Assembly: GCA_024401275.1 (NCBI GenBank)
Contig: JAKSLJ010000019.1
Span: 1-62,849, forward strand
Direction: 5' to 3'
Length of the DNA: 62,849 nucleotides
From: Bacteroidaceae bacterium
GTDB lineage: Bacteria; Bacteroidota; Bacteroidia; Bacteroidales; Bacteroidaceae
The notes under the pieces are model-generated. The model had not been told where the DNA came from. It made no database searches and saw only the letters and a list, made by a program, of their open reading frames with translations. The position numbers were made by a program, and so were the translations under genes. The stretch's first letter is position 1, and each line of letters begins with the position of its first letter. Positions 16,511 to 25,223 of this stretch are shown in pieces.

Positions 16511-17338
16511 ATGAAAAAATCTCTTTTATTACTCATAGTTTCGGCTCTGCTTTTTAGCAGCTGTGCAAAGACTTACAACGCCGTATTGAAGTCTGACGAC
16601 TATGAGTACAAATACGAATACGCCAAGGAACTCTATGCTCGAGGCAAATATCTTCAGGCAGCAACTGTGTTGGAGGAAGTCATTACGATCTTCAAAGGCA
16701 CAGACAAAGCAGAGGAATCGCTCTTCCTTCTCAGCATGTGTCAGTTCCATGACCAGAACTACGAAACTGCGGCACAGTATTTCAAGAAGTACTTCAAGAC
16801 TTACCCGAAAGGTATCTATACAGAATCTGCTTGTTACTACATCGGCGAAAGTCTGTTCTACAGCACTCCTGAGCCTCGACTTGACCAAAGCGAAACCGTG
16901 AACGCAATCGCAGCTTTCCAGGAATTCCTCGACATTTACGGAACTTCTGAAATCAAGGAAAAGGCACAAACCCGACTCGTCCAACTTCAGGACAAGCTCG
17001 TACAGAAGGAGTTCCTTTCTGCTCAGCTTTACTACAACCTCGGCCCTTATTTCGGAAACTGCCTTGATGGCGGTAACAATTATGAGGCTTGCATCATAAC
17101 AGCACAGAATGCTTTGAAGGATTATCCTTACTGCTCAAACCGCGAGGAATTTGCGCTTCTCATCATGAAGAGCAAGTATCATCTGGCAAAACAGAGTATC
17201 GAGTCAAAGCAGGAAGACCGCTACCGCGATGCAGAAGACGAATGCTACGGATTCATCAACGAATATCCAGATTCAAAAGACCGCAAGCTTGCTGAGGAAT
17301 ACATCAAGGAATGCAAGAAACACTTGCGCGAAAGCTAA
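16511..17338 (+). CDS. bamD: Outer membrane assembly lipoprotein BamD
   Basis: Lipoprotein of the BAM complex that folds beta-barrel proteins into the outer membrane. The 275-residue product has a signal peptide with lipobox LFSSC (lipidated Cys18) and TPR-like helical repeats (EYAKELYARGKYLQAATVLEE, SLFLLSMCQFHDQNYETAAQYF, KAQTRLVQLQDKL), as expected for BamD. The chosen ATG directly precedes the signal peptide; a longer frame from 16445 would start before the promoter box. rpoZ follows 48 bases downstream, a gene order common in Bacteroidales. Confidence 0.9.
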   Translation: MKKSLLLLIVSALLFSSCAKTYNAVLKSDDYEYKYEYAKELYARGKYLQAATVLEEVITIFKGTDKAEESLFLLSMCQFHDQNYETAAQYFKKYFKTYPKGIYTESACYYIGESLFYSTPEPRLDQSETVNAIAAFQEFLDIYGTSEIKEKAQTRLVQLQDKLVQKEFLSAQLYYNLGPYFGNCLDGGNNYEACIITAQNALKDYPYCSNREEFALLIMKSKYHLAKQSIESKQEDRYRDAEDECYGFINEYPDSKDRKLAEEYIKECKKHLRES

Positions 17339-17386
17339 TTGCACTTCATAAAACATAAAAACTGAAAACAAAAACCAAAATAAGAT

Positions 17387-17731
17387 ATGGATTACAAGAA
17401 AGTAAAAGCTCCAACAAACACAGTAACTCGTGACATCAACGAAATCGCAGCACCAACAGGCAACATCTACGAAAGCGTTGCTATCATTGCAAAGCGTGCC
17501 AACCAGATTTCTGTTGACATGAAGAAGGAAATCAAGGCTAAGCTTGAAGAGTTCTCTGCTTACAGCGAATCCCTTGACGAAGTTTACGAGAACCGCGAAC
17601 AGATTGAGATCTCTCGCTTCTACGAGAAGCTTCCAAAGCCTACACTCATTGCTTCACAGGAGTTTTCAGACAACCAAACTTACTGGCGCGATCCTAAGAA
17701 GGACAACCAGAGCAGCCGTTACGACAGATAA
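17387..17731 (+). CDS. rpoZ: RNA polymerase omega subunit-like protein (Rpb6 family)
   Basis: A 114-residue protein containing the omega/Rpb6 core: APTGNIYESVAIIAKRANQIS and KEIKAKLEEFSAY, where omega folds around the beta-prime C-terminus. Bacteroidetes omega proteins are divergent and are regularly encoded right after bamD, as here. The polar tail (EKLPKPTLIASQEFSDNQTYW) is not part of the classic domain. It probably shares the bamD transcript; a long hairpin follows its stop codon. Confidence 0.8.
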   Translation: MDYKKVKAPTNTVTRDINEIAAPTGNIYESVAIIAKRANQISVDMKKEIKAKLEEFSAYSESLDEVYENREQIEISRFYEKLPKPTLIASQEFSDNQTYWRDPKKDNQSSRYDR

Positions 17732-17745
17732 TCAGATTGCAATAA

Positions 17746-17781
17746 AGCGTCAGCAATCTTCCAGCAAGATTGACTGACGCT
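17746..17781 (+). terminator. Long stem-loop between rpoZ and DUF4293 gene
   Basis: AGCGTCAGCAATCTT pairs with AAGATTG-A-CTGACGCT across a 5-nt loop (CCAGC), a 15-bp stem with one bulged A. The following bases (CTAATACATATA) are not a T run, so it may attenuate or protect the upstream message rather than end transcription fully. Confidence 0.55.
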
Positions 17782-17799
17782 CTAATACATATATATAAT

Positions 17800-18261
17800 A
17801 TGTGGCAAAGAATACAAACAGTTTATCTCGTATTGGCAACCATCTGTTGTCTAGCATGTCTCTCACTGCCGGTAGCGACCTCTCCTACGACAGACATGAT
17901 GCCTGACAGTATTGTCTATAACCTATTTATCGTTCTTCCAGACGGCTCAAGAGAGTGGTCGTTGTTTTCTCATGAGAGTTTTCTGCTCATCATGTCATGC
18001 ACAATGGCGACTATAGCAATCTTCACTTACAAGAACCGTAAGCTTCAGGCTGTAGAGTGCGCTCTCGGCATTACGTTCACTCTCATCTGGAACGTTATCT
18101 ACGGTGTTTGGGCTTTCTCAGGACTTGTTATACCTGTCGGAGCGATGATACCGTCGTTTGCAGCTTGCCTACCTCTCGTGGCACTTATTCTCTTCGTCCT
18201 TGCACGCAAAGCGATTCTCAAGGATGAAGCACTCGTAAGAGCTGCCGACAGAATTCGATAA
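17800..18261 (+). CDS. DUF4293 family membrane protein
   Basis: A 153-residue integral membrane protein with four hydrophobic segments (about residues 7-25, 54-70, 77-102 and 110-135 from the chosen start). The MWQRIQTVYLVLATICC opening is characteristic of the DUF4293 family found beside bamD-rpoZ in Bacteroidales. An earlier TTG start at 17770 lies inside the preceding hairpin and is rejected. Function unknown. It ends 9 bases before mltG, so both are likely co-transcribed. Confidence 0.75.
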   Translation: MWQRIQTVYLVLATICCLACLSLPVATSPTTDMMPDSIVYNLFIVLPDGSREWSLFSHESFLLIMSCTMATIAIFTYKNRKLQAVECALGITFTLIWNVIYGVWAFSGLVIPVGAMIPSFAACLPLVALILFVLARKAILKDEALVRAADRIR

Positions 18262-18270
18262 CAAAAAGCT

Positions 18271-19302
18271 ATGGACAGTAAAAAATTCCTTACAGCGAAA
18301 ACACTTGTGCCAGCAGCAATCTGCCTTCTGGCCATTTGTGGTATTGTTTATCATTACCTATTCGCTGCCATGGCTATATCCGGCAAAGAGGCTAAGATAT
18401 TCATTGACAAGGATGATACCCTTGACTCGGTAATGGTAAAACTTGACACCATCGCAACAGAGTCAGGTAAGTCAGGCTTCTCTACTCTCGCCCGTTTCTT
18501 GGATTACGACGATCGTGTGCGACCAGGAATGTATGTTCTTAACGGCACAACTGGTCCACTTGCTTTCGTAAGAAAGTTGCGAAACGGACAACAGGACTTC
18601 ATGATGCTTACTATTCCGACAGCAAGAACAATGGAAGAATTGGCTCGTAAACTGGACGGAAAGATACAAGCAGACAGTACTGAATACATGAACATTCTTA
18701 CCGACTCTGTGAAAATTGCAGAACTTGGATTCACAAAAGAGACCTTGCCTGCAATGTTTATCCCAGAAACCTACGATTTCTTCTGGACAGACGGTGCGGA
18801 AAAAGTTGTGAAGCGCATGGCTGAAGAACACAAGAAATTCTGGACAGAAGAGCGTTTGGAAAAGGCAAAGGAAAAAGGACTTACTCCTAATGAGGTATCA
18901 ACTCTCGCAAGTATCGTTGACAGCGAGACAAATGTGGAATCCGACAAGCCTATCGTAGCCGGCGTTTATCTTAATAGACTTAGCCGAGACATAAAGCTTG
19001 AAGCTGACCCAACCGTTAAGTTTGCTGTAGGAGATTTCACTCTTCGACGCATTCTCAACAAGCATCTTGCCGTAGAAAGTCCATACAATACTTACAAGAA
19101 CATCGGCCTTCCTCCAGGTCCAATCTGTATTCCGACAATCTCTGGTATAGATGCCGTACTCAATGCGGCTAAGCATAACTACATATTCTTTTGTGCAAGC
19201 CCGAAGTTTGACGGTTCGCACATCTTTGCGGAAACTTATGCCGAACATCAGGCTAATGCACGCAAATATCACGAGGCTCTCAACGCCAGAAACATTAAAT
19301 AA
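18271..19302 (+). CDS. mltG: Endolytic murein transglycosylase (MltG/YceG family)
   Basis: Cleaves nascent peptidoglycan strands at the inner membrane and so limits glycan length. One N-terminal membrane segment (about residues 12-34) is followed by a LysM-like region and the YceG domain: TRTMEELARKL-type strand, FIPETYDFFW near 170, EVSTLASIVDSETN near 215, RDIKLEADPTVKFA near 245, SPYNTYKNIGLPPGPICIP near 270 and the late FCASPKFDGSHIFAETYAEH. In the active-site stretch the usual first Glu of EKET is Asp (DSET) with the second Glu kept. Length (343) is normal. Confidence 0.9.
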   Translation: MDSKKFLTAKTLVPAAICLLAICGIVYHYLFAAMAISGKEAKIFIDKDDTLDSVMVKLDTIATESGKSGFSTLARFLDYDDRVRPGMYVLNGTTGPLAFVRKLRNGQQDFMMLTIPTARTMEELARKLDGKIQADSTEYMNILTDSVKIAELGFTKETLPAMFIPETYDFFWTDGAEKVVKRMAEEHKKFWTEERLEKAKEKGLTPNEVSTLASIVDSETNVESDKPIVAGVYLNRLSRDIKLEADPTVKFAVGDFTLRRILNKHLAVESPYNTYKNIGLPPGPICIPTISGIDAVLNAAKHNYIFFCASPKFDGSHIFAETYAEHQANARKYHEALNARNIK

Positions 19303-19316
19303 CAATAAGTTTCGTC

Positions 19317-19916
19317 ATGTCCATCTCAAAAACAAGAACACATATCATTGATATTGCCCGACAACTATTTGCAAAAAGTGGTTTGGACAACACGACAATG
19401 AATGATATTGCCATTGCATCAGGTAAAGGCAGACGCACTCTTTATACTTATTTCAAGAACAAGGAGGAGGTCTATTACGCTGTAATTGAGTCCGAATTGG
19501 AGCGACTTACAGAGCGAATGGACGAGGTGGCAGAGATGATGATCAGTCCTCAGGAGAAGATTATTGAGCTTATCTACTGTCATTTAAGCCAGATTAAGGA
19601 AACCGTTATCCGTAATGGTAATCTCCGCGCAGAATTCTTCCGCAACATTTGGATGGTAGAAAAGGTTCGAAAGAACTTTGACGAAGAGGAAATGGCAATC
19701 TTCCGCAGAGTTTACAGGGAAGGACGTGCTATAGGCGAGTTCGACATAGACGACATAGACCTTGTTGCAGACATCACACACTATTGTATTAAAGGTCTTG
19801 AGGTGCCTTATATTCGAGGTCGTCTCGGACACGGAATTACTCCAGAGAACAGCAAGCCTATCGTGACAAAGGTTGTCTATGGTGCTCTCGGAAAGATTCT
19901 CATGCCAAAACCATAA
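19317..19916 (+). CDS. TetR/AcrR family transcriptional regulator
   Basis: A 199-residue repressor-type regulator. The N-terminal TetR helix-turn-helix is clear: IIDIARQLFAKSGLDNTTMNDIAIASGKGRRTLYTYFKNKEEVYYAVI (residues 10-57). The C-terminal ligand-binding part is all-helical and has no obvious signature. It ends 30 bases before fabG on the same strand, a pairing that suggests control of fatty acid or membrane lipid genes. That target is inferred from position only. Confidence 0.85.
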   Translation: MSISKTRTHIIDIARQLFAKSGLDNTTMNDIAIASGKGRRTLYTYFKNKEEVYYAVIESELERLTERMDEVAEMMISPQEKIIELIYCHLSQIKETVIRNGNLRAEFFRNIWMVEKVRKNFDEEEMAIFRRVYREGRAIGEFDIDDIDLVADITHYCIKGLEVPYIRGRLGHGITPENSKPIVTKVVYGALGKILMPKP

Positions 19917-19946
19917 ATCAAGAAACAAAACTAATAAAAACTAAAT

Positions 19947-20693
19947 ATGGCATTACTAGAAGGAAAGAACGCACTCATCACAGGTGCTGCACGCGGTATC
20001 GGAAAAGCTATCGCTATCAAGTTTGCTCAGGAAGGCGCTAACATTGCCTTCACTGACCTCAATCGTGACGAAAACATGGAAGCTACCGAGAAGGAGCTTG
20101 CAGCTCTCGGCGTAAAGGCTATCGGCTACGCTTCTAATGCAGCAGACTTCGCTCAGACAGAAGAGGTTGTTAAGCAGATCCACAAGGACTTCGGTTCTAT
20201 CGATATTCTCGTAAACAACGCAGGAATCACAAAGGACGGCCTTATGATGCGTATGTCAGAGCAGCAGTGGGACGCTGTAATCGCAGTAAACCTCAAGTCT
20301 GCTTTCAACTTCATCCACGCTTGTACTCCTATCATGATGCGTCAGCGCAAGGGTTCTATCATCAACATGGCTTCTGTTGTTGGTGTTCACGGTAACGCAG
20401 GTCAGTGCAACTATGCAGCTTCAAAGGCAGGTCTTATCGCACTCGCTAAGTCTATCGGTCAGGAGGTAGGTTCTCGTGGCATCCGTGCTAACGCTATCGC
20501 TCCTGGTTTCATTGAGACAGCTATGACAGCAGCTCTCTCTCAGGAAGTTCGCGACGAATGGGCTAAGCAGATTCCACTCCGCCGTGCAGGTCAGGTTGAG
20601 GACATCGCAAACTGCGCTGTATTCCTCGCATCTGACATGTCAAGCTACATCACTGGTCAGGTTATCCAGGTTGATGGTGGTATGAATATGTAA
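19947..20693 (+). CDS. fabG: 3-oxoacyl-[acyl-carrier-protein] reductase
   Basis: NADPH-dependent reduction of 3-ketoacyl-ACP in fatty acid elongation. Classic short-chain dehydrogenase of 248 residues: cofactor motif TGAARGIGKA (12-21), NNAG (90-93), and catalytic Ser143, Tyr156 and Lys160 in INMASVVGVHGNAGQCNYAASK. The C-terminal IRANAIAPGFIETAMTAAL and DGGMNM end are typical of FabG and of few other SDRs. Codon use is strongly biased (ATC, GCT, CGT), suggesting high expression. Confidence 0.92.
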   Translation: MALLEGKNALITGAARGIGKAIAIKFAQEGANIAFTDLNRDENMEATEKELAALGVKAIGYASNAADFAQTEEVVKQIHKDFGSIDILVNNAGITKDGLMMRMSEQQWDAVIAVNLKSAFNFIHACTPIMMRQRKGSIINMASVVGVHGNAGQCNYAASKAGLIALAKSIGQEVGSRGIRANAIAPGFIETAMTAALSQEVRDEWAKQIPLRRAGQVEDIANCAVFLASDMSSYITGQVIQVDGGMNM

Positions 20694-20694
20694 A

Positions 20695-21435
20695 ATGAAA
20701 GTCGTTTACGAAGACAATCATATTATAGTTGTTTACAAGGAAAGCGGTGAGATTGTCCAAGGCGACAAGACTGGCGACAAGCCGCTGTCTGACCTTGTAA
20801 AAGACTATATAAAAGAGAAATATGCAAAGCCCGGACAGGTTTTTCTCGGCGTAGTTCACCGCCTTGACAGACCGGTCTCGGGACTTGTCGTTTTTGCACG
20901 AACAAGCAAAGCACTCGCCCGACTGAACGAAATGTTCCGCAAGGGAGATGTCCACAAGACTTATTGGGCAATAACAGCCCCCGTGCATAAAGCGCCAGTA
21001 TCGGTTCAAGAAGCCACTGTGCGTAAAGCGCCAAGATCGGTTCAAGAAGCCCCAGTGTCTGAAGCGTCAGCTTCGGATTTCCAGACAATAGCCTCCTGGC
21101 TCGTTCGCAACGAGAAGCAAAACAAGAGCTACTCCTACAATCGCGAGATTCCGAACTCAAAGAAGGCTGTTCTCAAATACCGCTGTCTAAAGAAAGGCGA
21201 CAACTACGATCTCCTTGAAGTTCAGCTCCTTACTGGCAGACACCACCAAATTCGCTGCCAGCTTGCAAGCATCGGCGCAATTATCAAAGGCGACTTGAAA
21301 TACGGAGCAAAGCGAAGCAACCCTGACGGCAGTATCTCGCTCCTTGCCCGCCACATAGAGTTCGTGCATCCCGTATCAAAACAGCTTATCTCTCTTGACT
21401 CTCCCCTACCCGACTTCTTCCAGAAGTTCGTGTAA
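20695..21435 (+). CDS. RluA-family pseudouridine synthase with repeat insertion
   Basis: Converts uridines in rRNA or tRNA to pseudouridine. The family motif HRLDRPVSGLVVFARTSKA carries catalytic Asp58; LLTGRHHQIRCQLASIGAIIKGDLKYGA is the second conserved block. The N-terminal S4 domain of some RluA types is absent, as in RluA/RluC-like short forms (246 residues). Between the two blocks, residues about 97-130 are encoded by 36-bp tandem repeats and look foreign to the fold. It begins one base after the fabG stop (TAAAATG), so the two are translationally close. The exact RNA target is not readable. Confidence 0.85.
   Translation: MKVVYEDNHIIVVYKESGEIVQGDKTGDKPLSDLVKDYIKEKYAKPGQVFLGVVHRLDRPVSGLVVFARTSKALARLNEMFRKGDVHKTYWAITAPVHKAPVSVQEATVRKAPRSVQEAPVSEASASDFQTIASWLVRNEKQNKSYSYNREIPNSKKAVLKYRCLKKGDNYDLLEVQLLTGRHHQIRCQLASIGAIIKGDLKYGAKRSNPDGSISLLARHIEFVHPVSKQLISLDSPLPDFFQKFV
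20983..21090 (+). repeat. In-frame 36-bp repeats inside the pseudouridine synthase gene
   Basis: Copies at 20983-21018 and 21019-21054 differ at a few bases; a third, more decayed copy starts at 21055. They encode VHKAPVSVQEAT, VRKAPRSVQEAP and VSEASASDF. The period is a multiple of three, so the reading frame is kept. Confidence 0.85.
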
Positions 21436-21478
21436 AGCCACCGTACCGCACAATACGGAAGGAAAAAAGCCACCATTC

Positions 21479-21496
21479 CCGAAGTGTCAACTTCGG
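21479..21496 (+). terminator. Weak hairpin after pseudouridine synthase gene
   Basis: CCGAAG-TGTCAA-CTTCGG followed by TTTCAATTCATT is a 6-bp stem with a short T run 43 bases past the stop. It could terminate the fabG-rlu transcript. The flanking AAAGCCACC is duplicated at the stop codon and at 21467. Confidence 0.45.
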
Positions 21497-21546
21497 TTTC
21501 AATTCATTCCCCACGGCATTCCATGCCAGCATAATCCCCAATCACT

Positions 21547-22326
21547 ATGAAAAGAGACTTTTCTACAACAAACATCATCAGCGCTGCTTGCGAGTACATG
21601 AATAAGCATTGGCTTGTTTTCATTGCCATCACTGTAGTATCAGGCGTCATAACATCAGCTCTCTCTGGCAGTTCAACCATCAATCTCAACAATATTGACA
21701 CAAACAATATCCAAGAGGTTCTCAGAGAAGTACAGCAAAGCATAAACAGCCCACTTGCATATCTTGGCAGACTCATCGACATGCTTTTCACTGCAGTTCT
21801 ATTAAAGATGGCTTATAACGCAATCGACGGAAAGAAAGTTGACTTCGACGCTTTCAAAATGCCAGTAATGAATTATGTAAATTATGTTGCAGCGGGCATT
21901 CTAGTAGGCTTTATCGCTGGTATCGGCTGCCTTTTCTGCCTCCTTCCAGGTATTTTCCTTGCTGTTCGTTTGCAGTTTGCATCTTATTATACAATAGACC
22001 GCAGCTTGAATGTTATTGACGCAATCAAGGCTTCATGGCACGATACAAAAGGAAACTTCTGGCATCTTCTCGGTGCAGACATCCTCATTGGCTTATTCAT
22101 GATTGCGGGTGTACTCCTTTGTTGCGTAGGTATGTTCTACACAACTCCTGTTGCATACATTGCTTTTGCCATCCTTTCTCGCGTATTCACAGAGTCATCA
22201 GATTTCACTCCAGAATCAGAAGCTGTAGCACCTACTGCTCCAGTTGCTCCACAGGCACCAGCATTTCAACAGCCAGAAGAGGCAACAAAGGTGAACGATC
22301 AAGCAGGCTACACTAAGAACTACTAA
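21547..22326 (+). CDS. Multi-pass membrane protein of unknown function
   Basis: A 259-residue protein with about four or five hydrophobic segments (near residues 22-40, 75-92, 112-145, 178-200 and 203-220) and a polar C-terminal tail rich in Pro and Ala (VAPTAPVAPQAPAFQQP). The internal pattern of Gly-rich helices and FLAVRLQFASYYTIDRSLNVIDAIKAS resembles DUF975/GlpQ-membrane-domain-like proteins in general appearance, but I cannot name a family with confidence. It has ATG start and ends 10 bases before argS, hence probably co-transcribed with it. Confidence 0.7.
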   Translation: MKRDFSTTNIISAACEYMNKHWLVFIAITVVSGVITSALSGSSTINLNNIDTNNIQEVLREVQQSINSPLAYLGRLIDMLFTAVLLKMAYNAIDGKKVDFDAFKMPVMNYVNYVAAGILVGFIAGIGCLFCLLPGIFLAVRLQFASYYTIDRSLNVIDAIKASWHDTKGNFWHLLGADILIGLFMIAGVLLCCVGMFYTTPVAYIAFAILSRVFTESSDFTPESEAVAPTAPVAPQAPAFQQPEEATKVNDQAGYTKNY

Positions 22327-22336
22327 AAAAACTGAA

Positions 22337-24148
22337 ATGAATATTGAACAACAAATAAATGCTGCTGCCCTCGCTGCCGTAAAAGAACTTTACGGTGCTG
22401 AAGTGCCAGCAAAGATGATTCAGCTCCAGAAGACAAAGAAGGAGTTTGAAGGATCTCTTACTCTCGTCACTTTTCCACTTCTCAAGACTTCACGCAAGAA
22501 GCCGGAAGATACTGCTCAAGAAATTGGCGAATACCTCAAGGCAAACTGCCCAGTAGTGGCAAACTTCAACGTCGTTAAAGGCTTCCTAAACATCGTAATC
22601 TCAGAGGATGCTTGGCTTAACCTTCTTAACGCCATCAATGCCGACGAGCATTTCGGTGAAGTGAAGGCAACGGAAGAATCGCCACTCGTAATGGTGGAAT
22701 ACTCTTCGCCAAACACAAACAAGCCTCTCCACCTCGGTCATGTCCGCAACAACCTCCTCGGATGGTCGCTTGCCAAGATTCAAGAAGCTAACGGCAACAA
22801 GGTTGTAAAGACAAACATCGTAAACGACCGTGGTATCCATATCTGCAAGTCAATGCTCGCTTGGCTCAAGTGGGGCGAAGGCGTTACTCCTGAGACTGCC
22901 GGCAAGAAGGGCGACCACCTCATCGGTGACTTCTATGTTGCTTTCGACAAGCACTACCGCGCAGAACTCAAGGAGCTCATGGCTACTTACGATGCTTCCC
23001 TCTCTGAAGACGAGAAGAAGGCTAAGGCAGAAGCAGAGTCTCCACTCATGAAGGAATGTCGCGAGATGCTCGTTAAGTGGGAGAACAACGATCCTGAGGT
23101 TCGCGCTCTTTGGGAGAAGATGAACAACTGGGTTTACGCTGGTTTTGACGAGACTTACAAGGCTCTCGGCGTAGGCTTCGACAAGATCTACTACGAATCT
23201 CAGACATACCTCAAGGGTAAGGCTAAGGTTGAGGAAGGTCTTGCAAAGGGACTCTTCGAGCGCCATGAGGACAACTCTGTATGGGCTGACCTCACAAACG
23301 AAGGTCTCGACCAGAAGCTCCTTCTCCGTTCAGACGGCACTTCCGTCTATATGACTCAGGACATCGGTACCGCTGAAATGCGTTTCCAAGACTTCCCTAT
23401 CGACAAGATGATCTACGTTGTCGGCAACGAGCAGAACTACCACTTCCAGGTTCTCTCAATCCTTCTTGACCGTCTCGGTTTCAAGTGGGGCAAGGAGCTC
23501 GTACACTTCTCTTACGGTATGGTGGAACTTCCTAACGGTAAGATGAAGTCACGTGAAGGAACTGTCGTTGACGCTGACGATCTCGTAGCAGCAATGATTG
23601 AAGACGCTTACCAGACATCATCAGAGCTCGGCAAGTTTGCTGACATGACGGAGGAAGAGCGTCGCGAAATCGCTCGTATCGTTGGTATGGGTGCTTTGAA
23701 GTACTTCATCCTCAAGGTTGACGCTCGCAAGAACATGCTTTTCAACCCAGAGGAATCAATTGACTTCAACGGCAACACTGGTCCATTCATCCAATACACT
23801 TACGCTCGTATCCGTTCTATTCTCCGCAAGGCAGAAGCACAGAACATCGTTATTCCTGAGACCATCTCAGGTGTTGCTCCTTGCCAGAAGGAAATCGAAC
23901 TCGTCCAGAAGCTCAACGACTATGGCGCAGCTGTTGCACAGGCAGGTAAGGATTACTCTCCAAGCGGCATCGCAAACTACTGCTACGAACTTACAAAGGA
24001 GTTCAACCAGTACTATCACGACTACACAATCCTCGGCGAAGCTGACGAGCAGACAAAACTTCTCCGTCTCTTCCTCGTGAAGAATGTAGTCAAGACTATC
24101 AAGAACGCAATGGCACTTCTCGGCATCGAAGTTCCAGAGCGCATGTAA
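22337..24148 (+). CDS. argS: Arginyl-tRNA synthetase
   Basis: Charges tRNA-Arg (class I synthetase, 603 residues). N-terminal ArgRS additional domain (residues 1-110), HIGH-like signature in SSPNTNKPLHLGHVRNNLLG near 120-140, KMSKS region as GKMKSREGTVVDADDL near 395-410, and the C-terminal anticodon-binding DALR-type helices ending in IEVPERM, where ArgRS normally ends with such a short Arg-Met tail. Strong codon bias fits high expression. Very sure. Confidence 0.97.
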   Translation: MNIEQQINAAALAAVKELYGAEVPAKMIQLQKTKKEFEGSLTLVTFPLLKTSRKKPEDTAQEIGEYLKANCPVVANFNVVKGFLNIVISEDAWLNLLNAINADEHFGEVKATEESPLVMVEYSSPNTNKPLHLGHVRNNLLGWSLAKIQEANGNKVVKTNIVNDRGIHICKSMLAWLKWGEGVTPETAGKKGDHLIGDFYVAFDKHYRAELKELMATYDASLSEDEKKAKAEAESPLMKECREMLVKWENNDPEVRALWEKMNNWVYAGFDETYKALGVGFDKIYYESQTYLKGKAKVEEGLAKGLFERHEDNSVWADLTNEGLDQKLLLRSDGTSVYMTQDIGTAEMRFQDFPIDKMIYVVGNEQNYHFQVLSILLDRLGFKWGKELVHFSYGMVELPNGKMKSREGTVVDADDLVAAMIEDAYQTSSELGKFADMTEEERREIARIVGMGALKYFILKVDARKNMLFNPEESIDFNGNTGPFIQYTYARIRSILRKAEAQNIVIPETISGVAPCQKEIELVQKLNDYGAAVAQAGKDYSPSGIANYCYELTKEFNQYYHDYTILGEADEQTKLLRLFLVKNVVKTIKNAMALLGIEVPERM

Positions 24149-24160
24149 TATAGAATAGTT

Positions 24161-25177
24161 TTGAACACTTACTTAAAGATTTCGACCAATAATAAGGCTA
24201 AGCAAGATATCGACCAGTTCATGGCCGATATGGGTTTCCGCAACCTTGCCTTTCTTGAGAACAAGGACGGTAAGGTTGCACGCTTTTTTGCCAAATTGTT
24301 TGCAGTCGGCAAATTGCCTTTCGTACTTCATAAAGGCGATCTGCTGCTTATTCAATATCCGTTCAAGAAGTACTATTCCCTTCTTTGCCGCATAGCGCGC
24401 ATGAAAGGTGCCAAGACAATCACTCTCATTCACGACCTCGGCACTTTCCGTCGCCATAAACTTACGGCAGAACAGGAAATAGACCGTCTTTCACGCACCG
24501 ACTACATCATCTCCCACAACCAGTCAATGACCGACTGGCTTCTGGAACATGGTTGCAAAGTAAAGATTGGCAATCTAGAAATCTTCGATTACATAAGTCC
24601 GAATAAGGCAAGAATTGCACAAAAGGGTCAGACCCCTTTGTGCAATTTTAACCCGGTAATCATCTATGCCGGCGGACTTGGTAAGCGAAAGAATGCCTAT
24701 CTCTACGACATGGACAACATTCTTGACAATCTGTCAATGAAGGTTTACGGCAAAGGGCTTGATGAAAAGGAAGCGGCAAAATGGGCAAAGGTAAAATACG
24801 AAGGTTTCATGCCTTCAGATCAGTTCATCGCTTCCGTTGAAGGAGATTGGGGACTTGTTTGGGATGGCGACTCTGTTGACGGTTGCACAGGCAACTGGGG
24901 AGAATATCTTCGCATAAACAATCCGCACAAAACATCCTTCTACCTTCGTGCCGGACTGCCTGTAATCCTTTGGAAAGAAGCAGCTATGGCGCCTTTTATT
25001 GAAAAAGAGAAGATTGGCATCACAGTCAGTTCTCTTCGCGAATTGCCGGAAAAGATTGCGTCAATTACCCCAGAAGAATATGCCGTTCTAAAACAGAACG
25101 CCGAGCTCATGGCAAAAAAACTCAACGAAGGCTATCATTTCAAGCAAGCACTTGACAAGGCTTTCACGGAATTGTAA
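24161..25177 (+). CDS. Galactofuranosyltransferase-like sugar transferase
   Basis: A 338-residue GT-B enzyme resembling WbbI-type beta-1,6-galactofuranosyltransferases: LLLIQYPFKKYYSLLCRIAR near 65, TITLIHDLGTFRRHK near 90, IISHNQSMTDWLLEHG near 120, VIIYAGGLGKRKN near 170, YEGFMPSDQF near 225, GLVWDGDSVDG near 240 and NNPHKTSFYLRAGLPVILW near 265. The start is a TTG at 24161, chosen because the family's N-terminus (ISxNxKAKxDIxxF) begins just there. It starts a three-gene group with LicD- and WaaP-like genes that likely modifies a surface glycan. The sugar is inferred from family resemblance only. Confidence 0.75.
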   Translation: MNTYLKISTNNKAKQDIDQFMADMGFRNLAFLENKDGKVARFFAKLFAVGKLPFVLHKGDLLLIQYPFKKYYSLLCRIARMKGAKTITLIHDLGTFRRHKLTAEQEIDRLSRTDYIISHNQSMTDWLLEHGCKVKIGNLEIFDYISPNKARIAQKGQTPLCNFNPVIIYAGGLGKRKNAYLYDMDNILDNLSMKVYGKGLDEKEAAKWAKVKYEGFMPSDQFIASVEGDWGLVWDGDSVDGCTGNWGEYLRINNPHKTSFYLRAGLPVILWKEAAMAPFIEKEKIGITVSSLRELPEKIASITPEEYAVLKQNAELMAKKLNEGYHFKQALDKAFTEL

Positions 25178-25223
25178 ATGGGACTCCGAGCTTGCTCGCC
25201 AGAGCACCTACGGAGCGCAAGAA

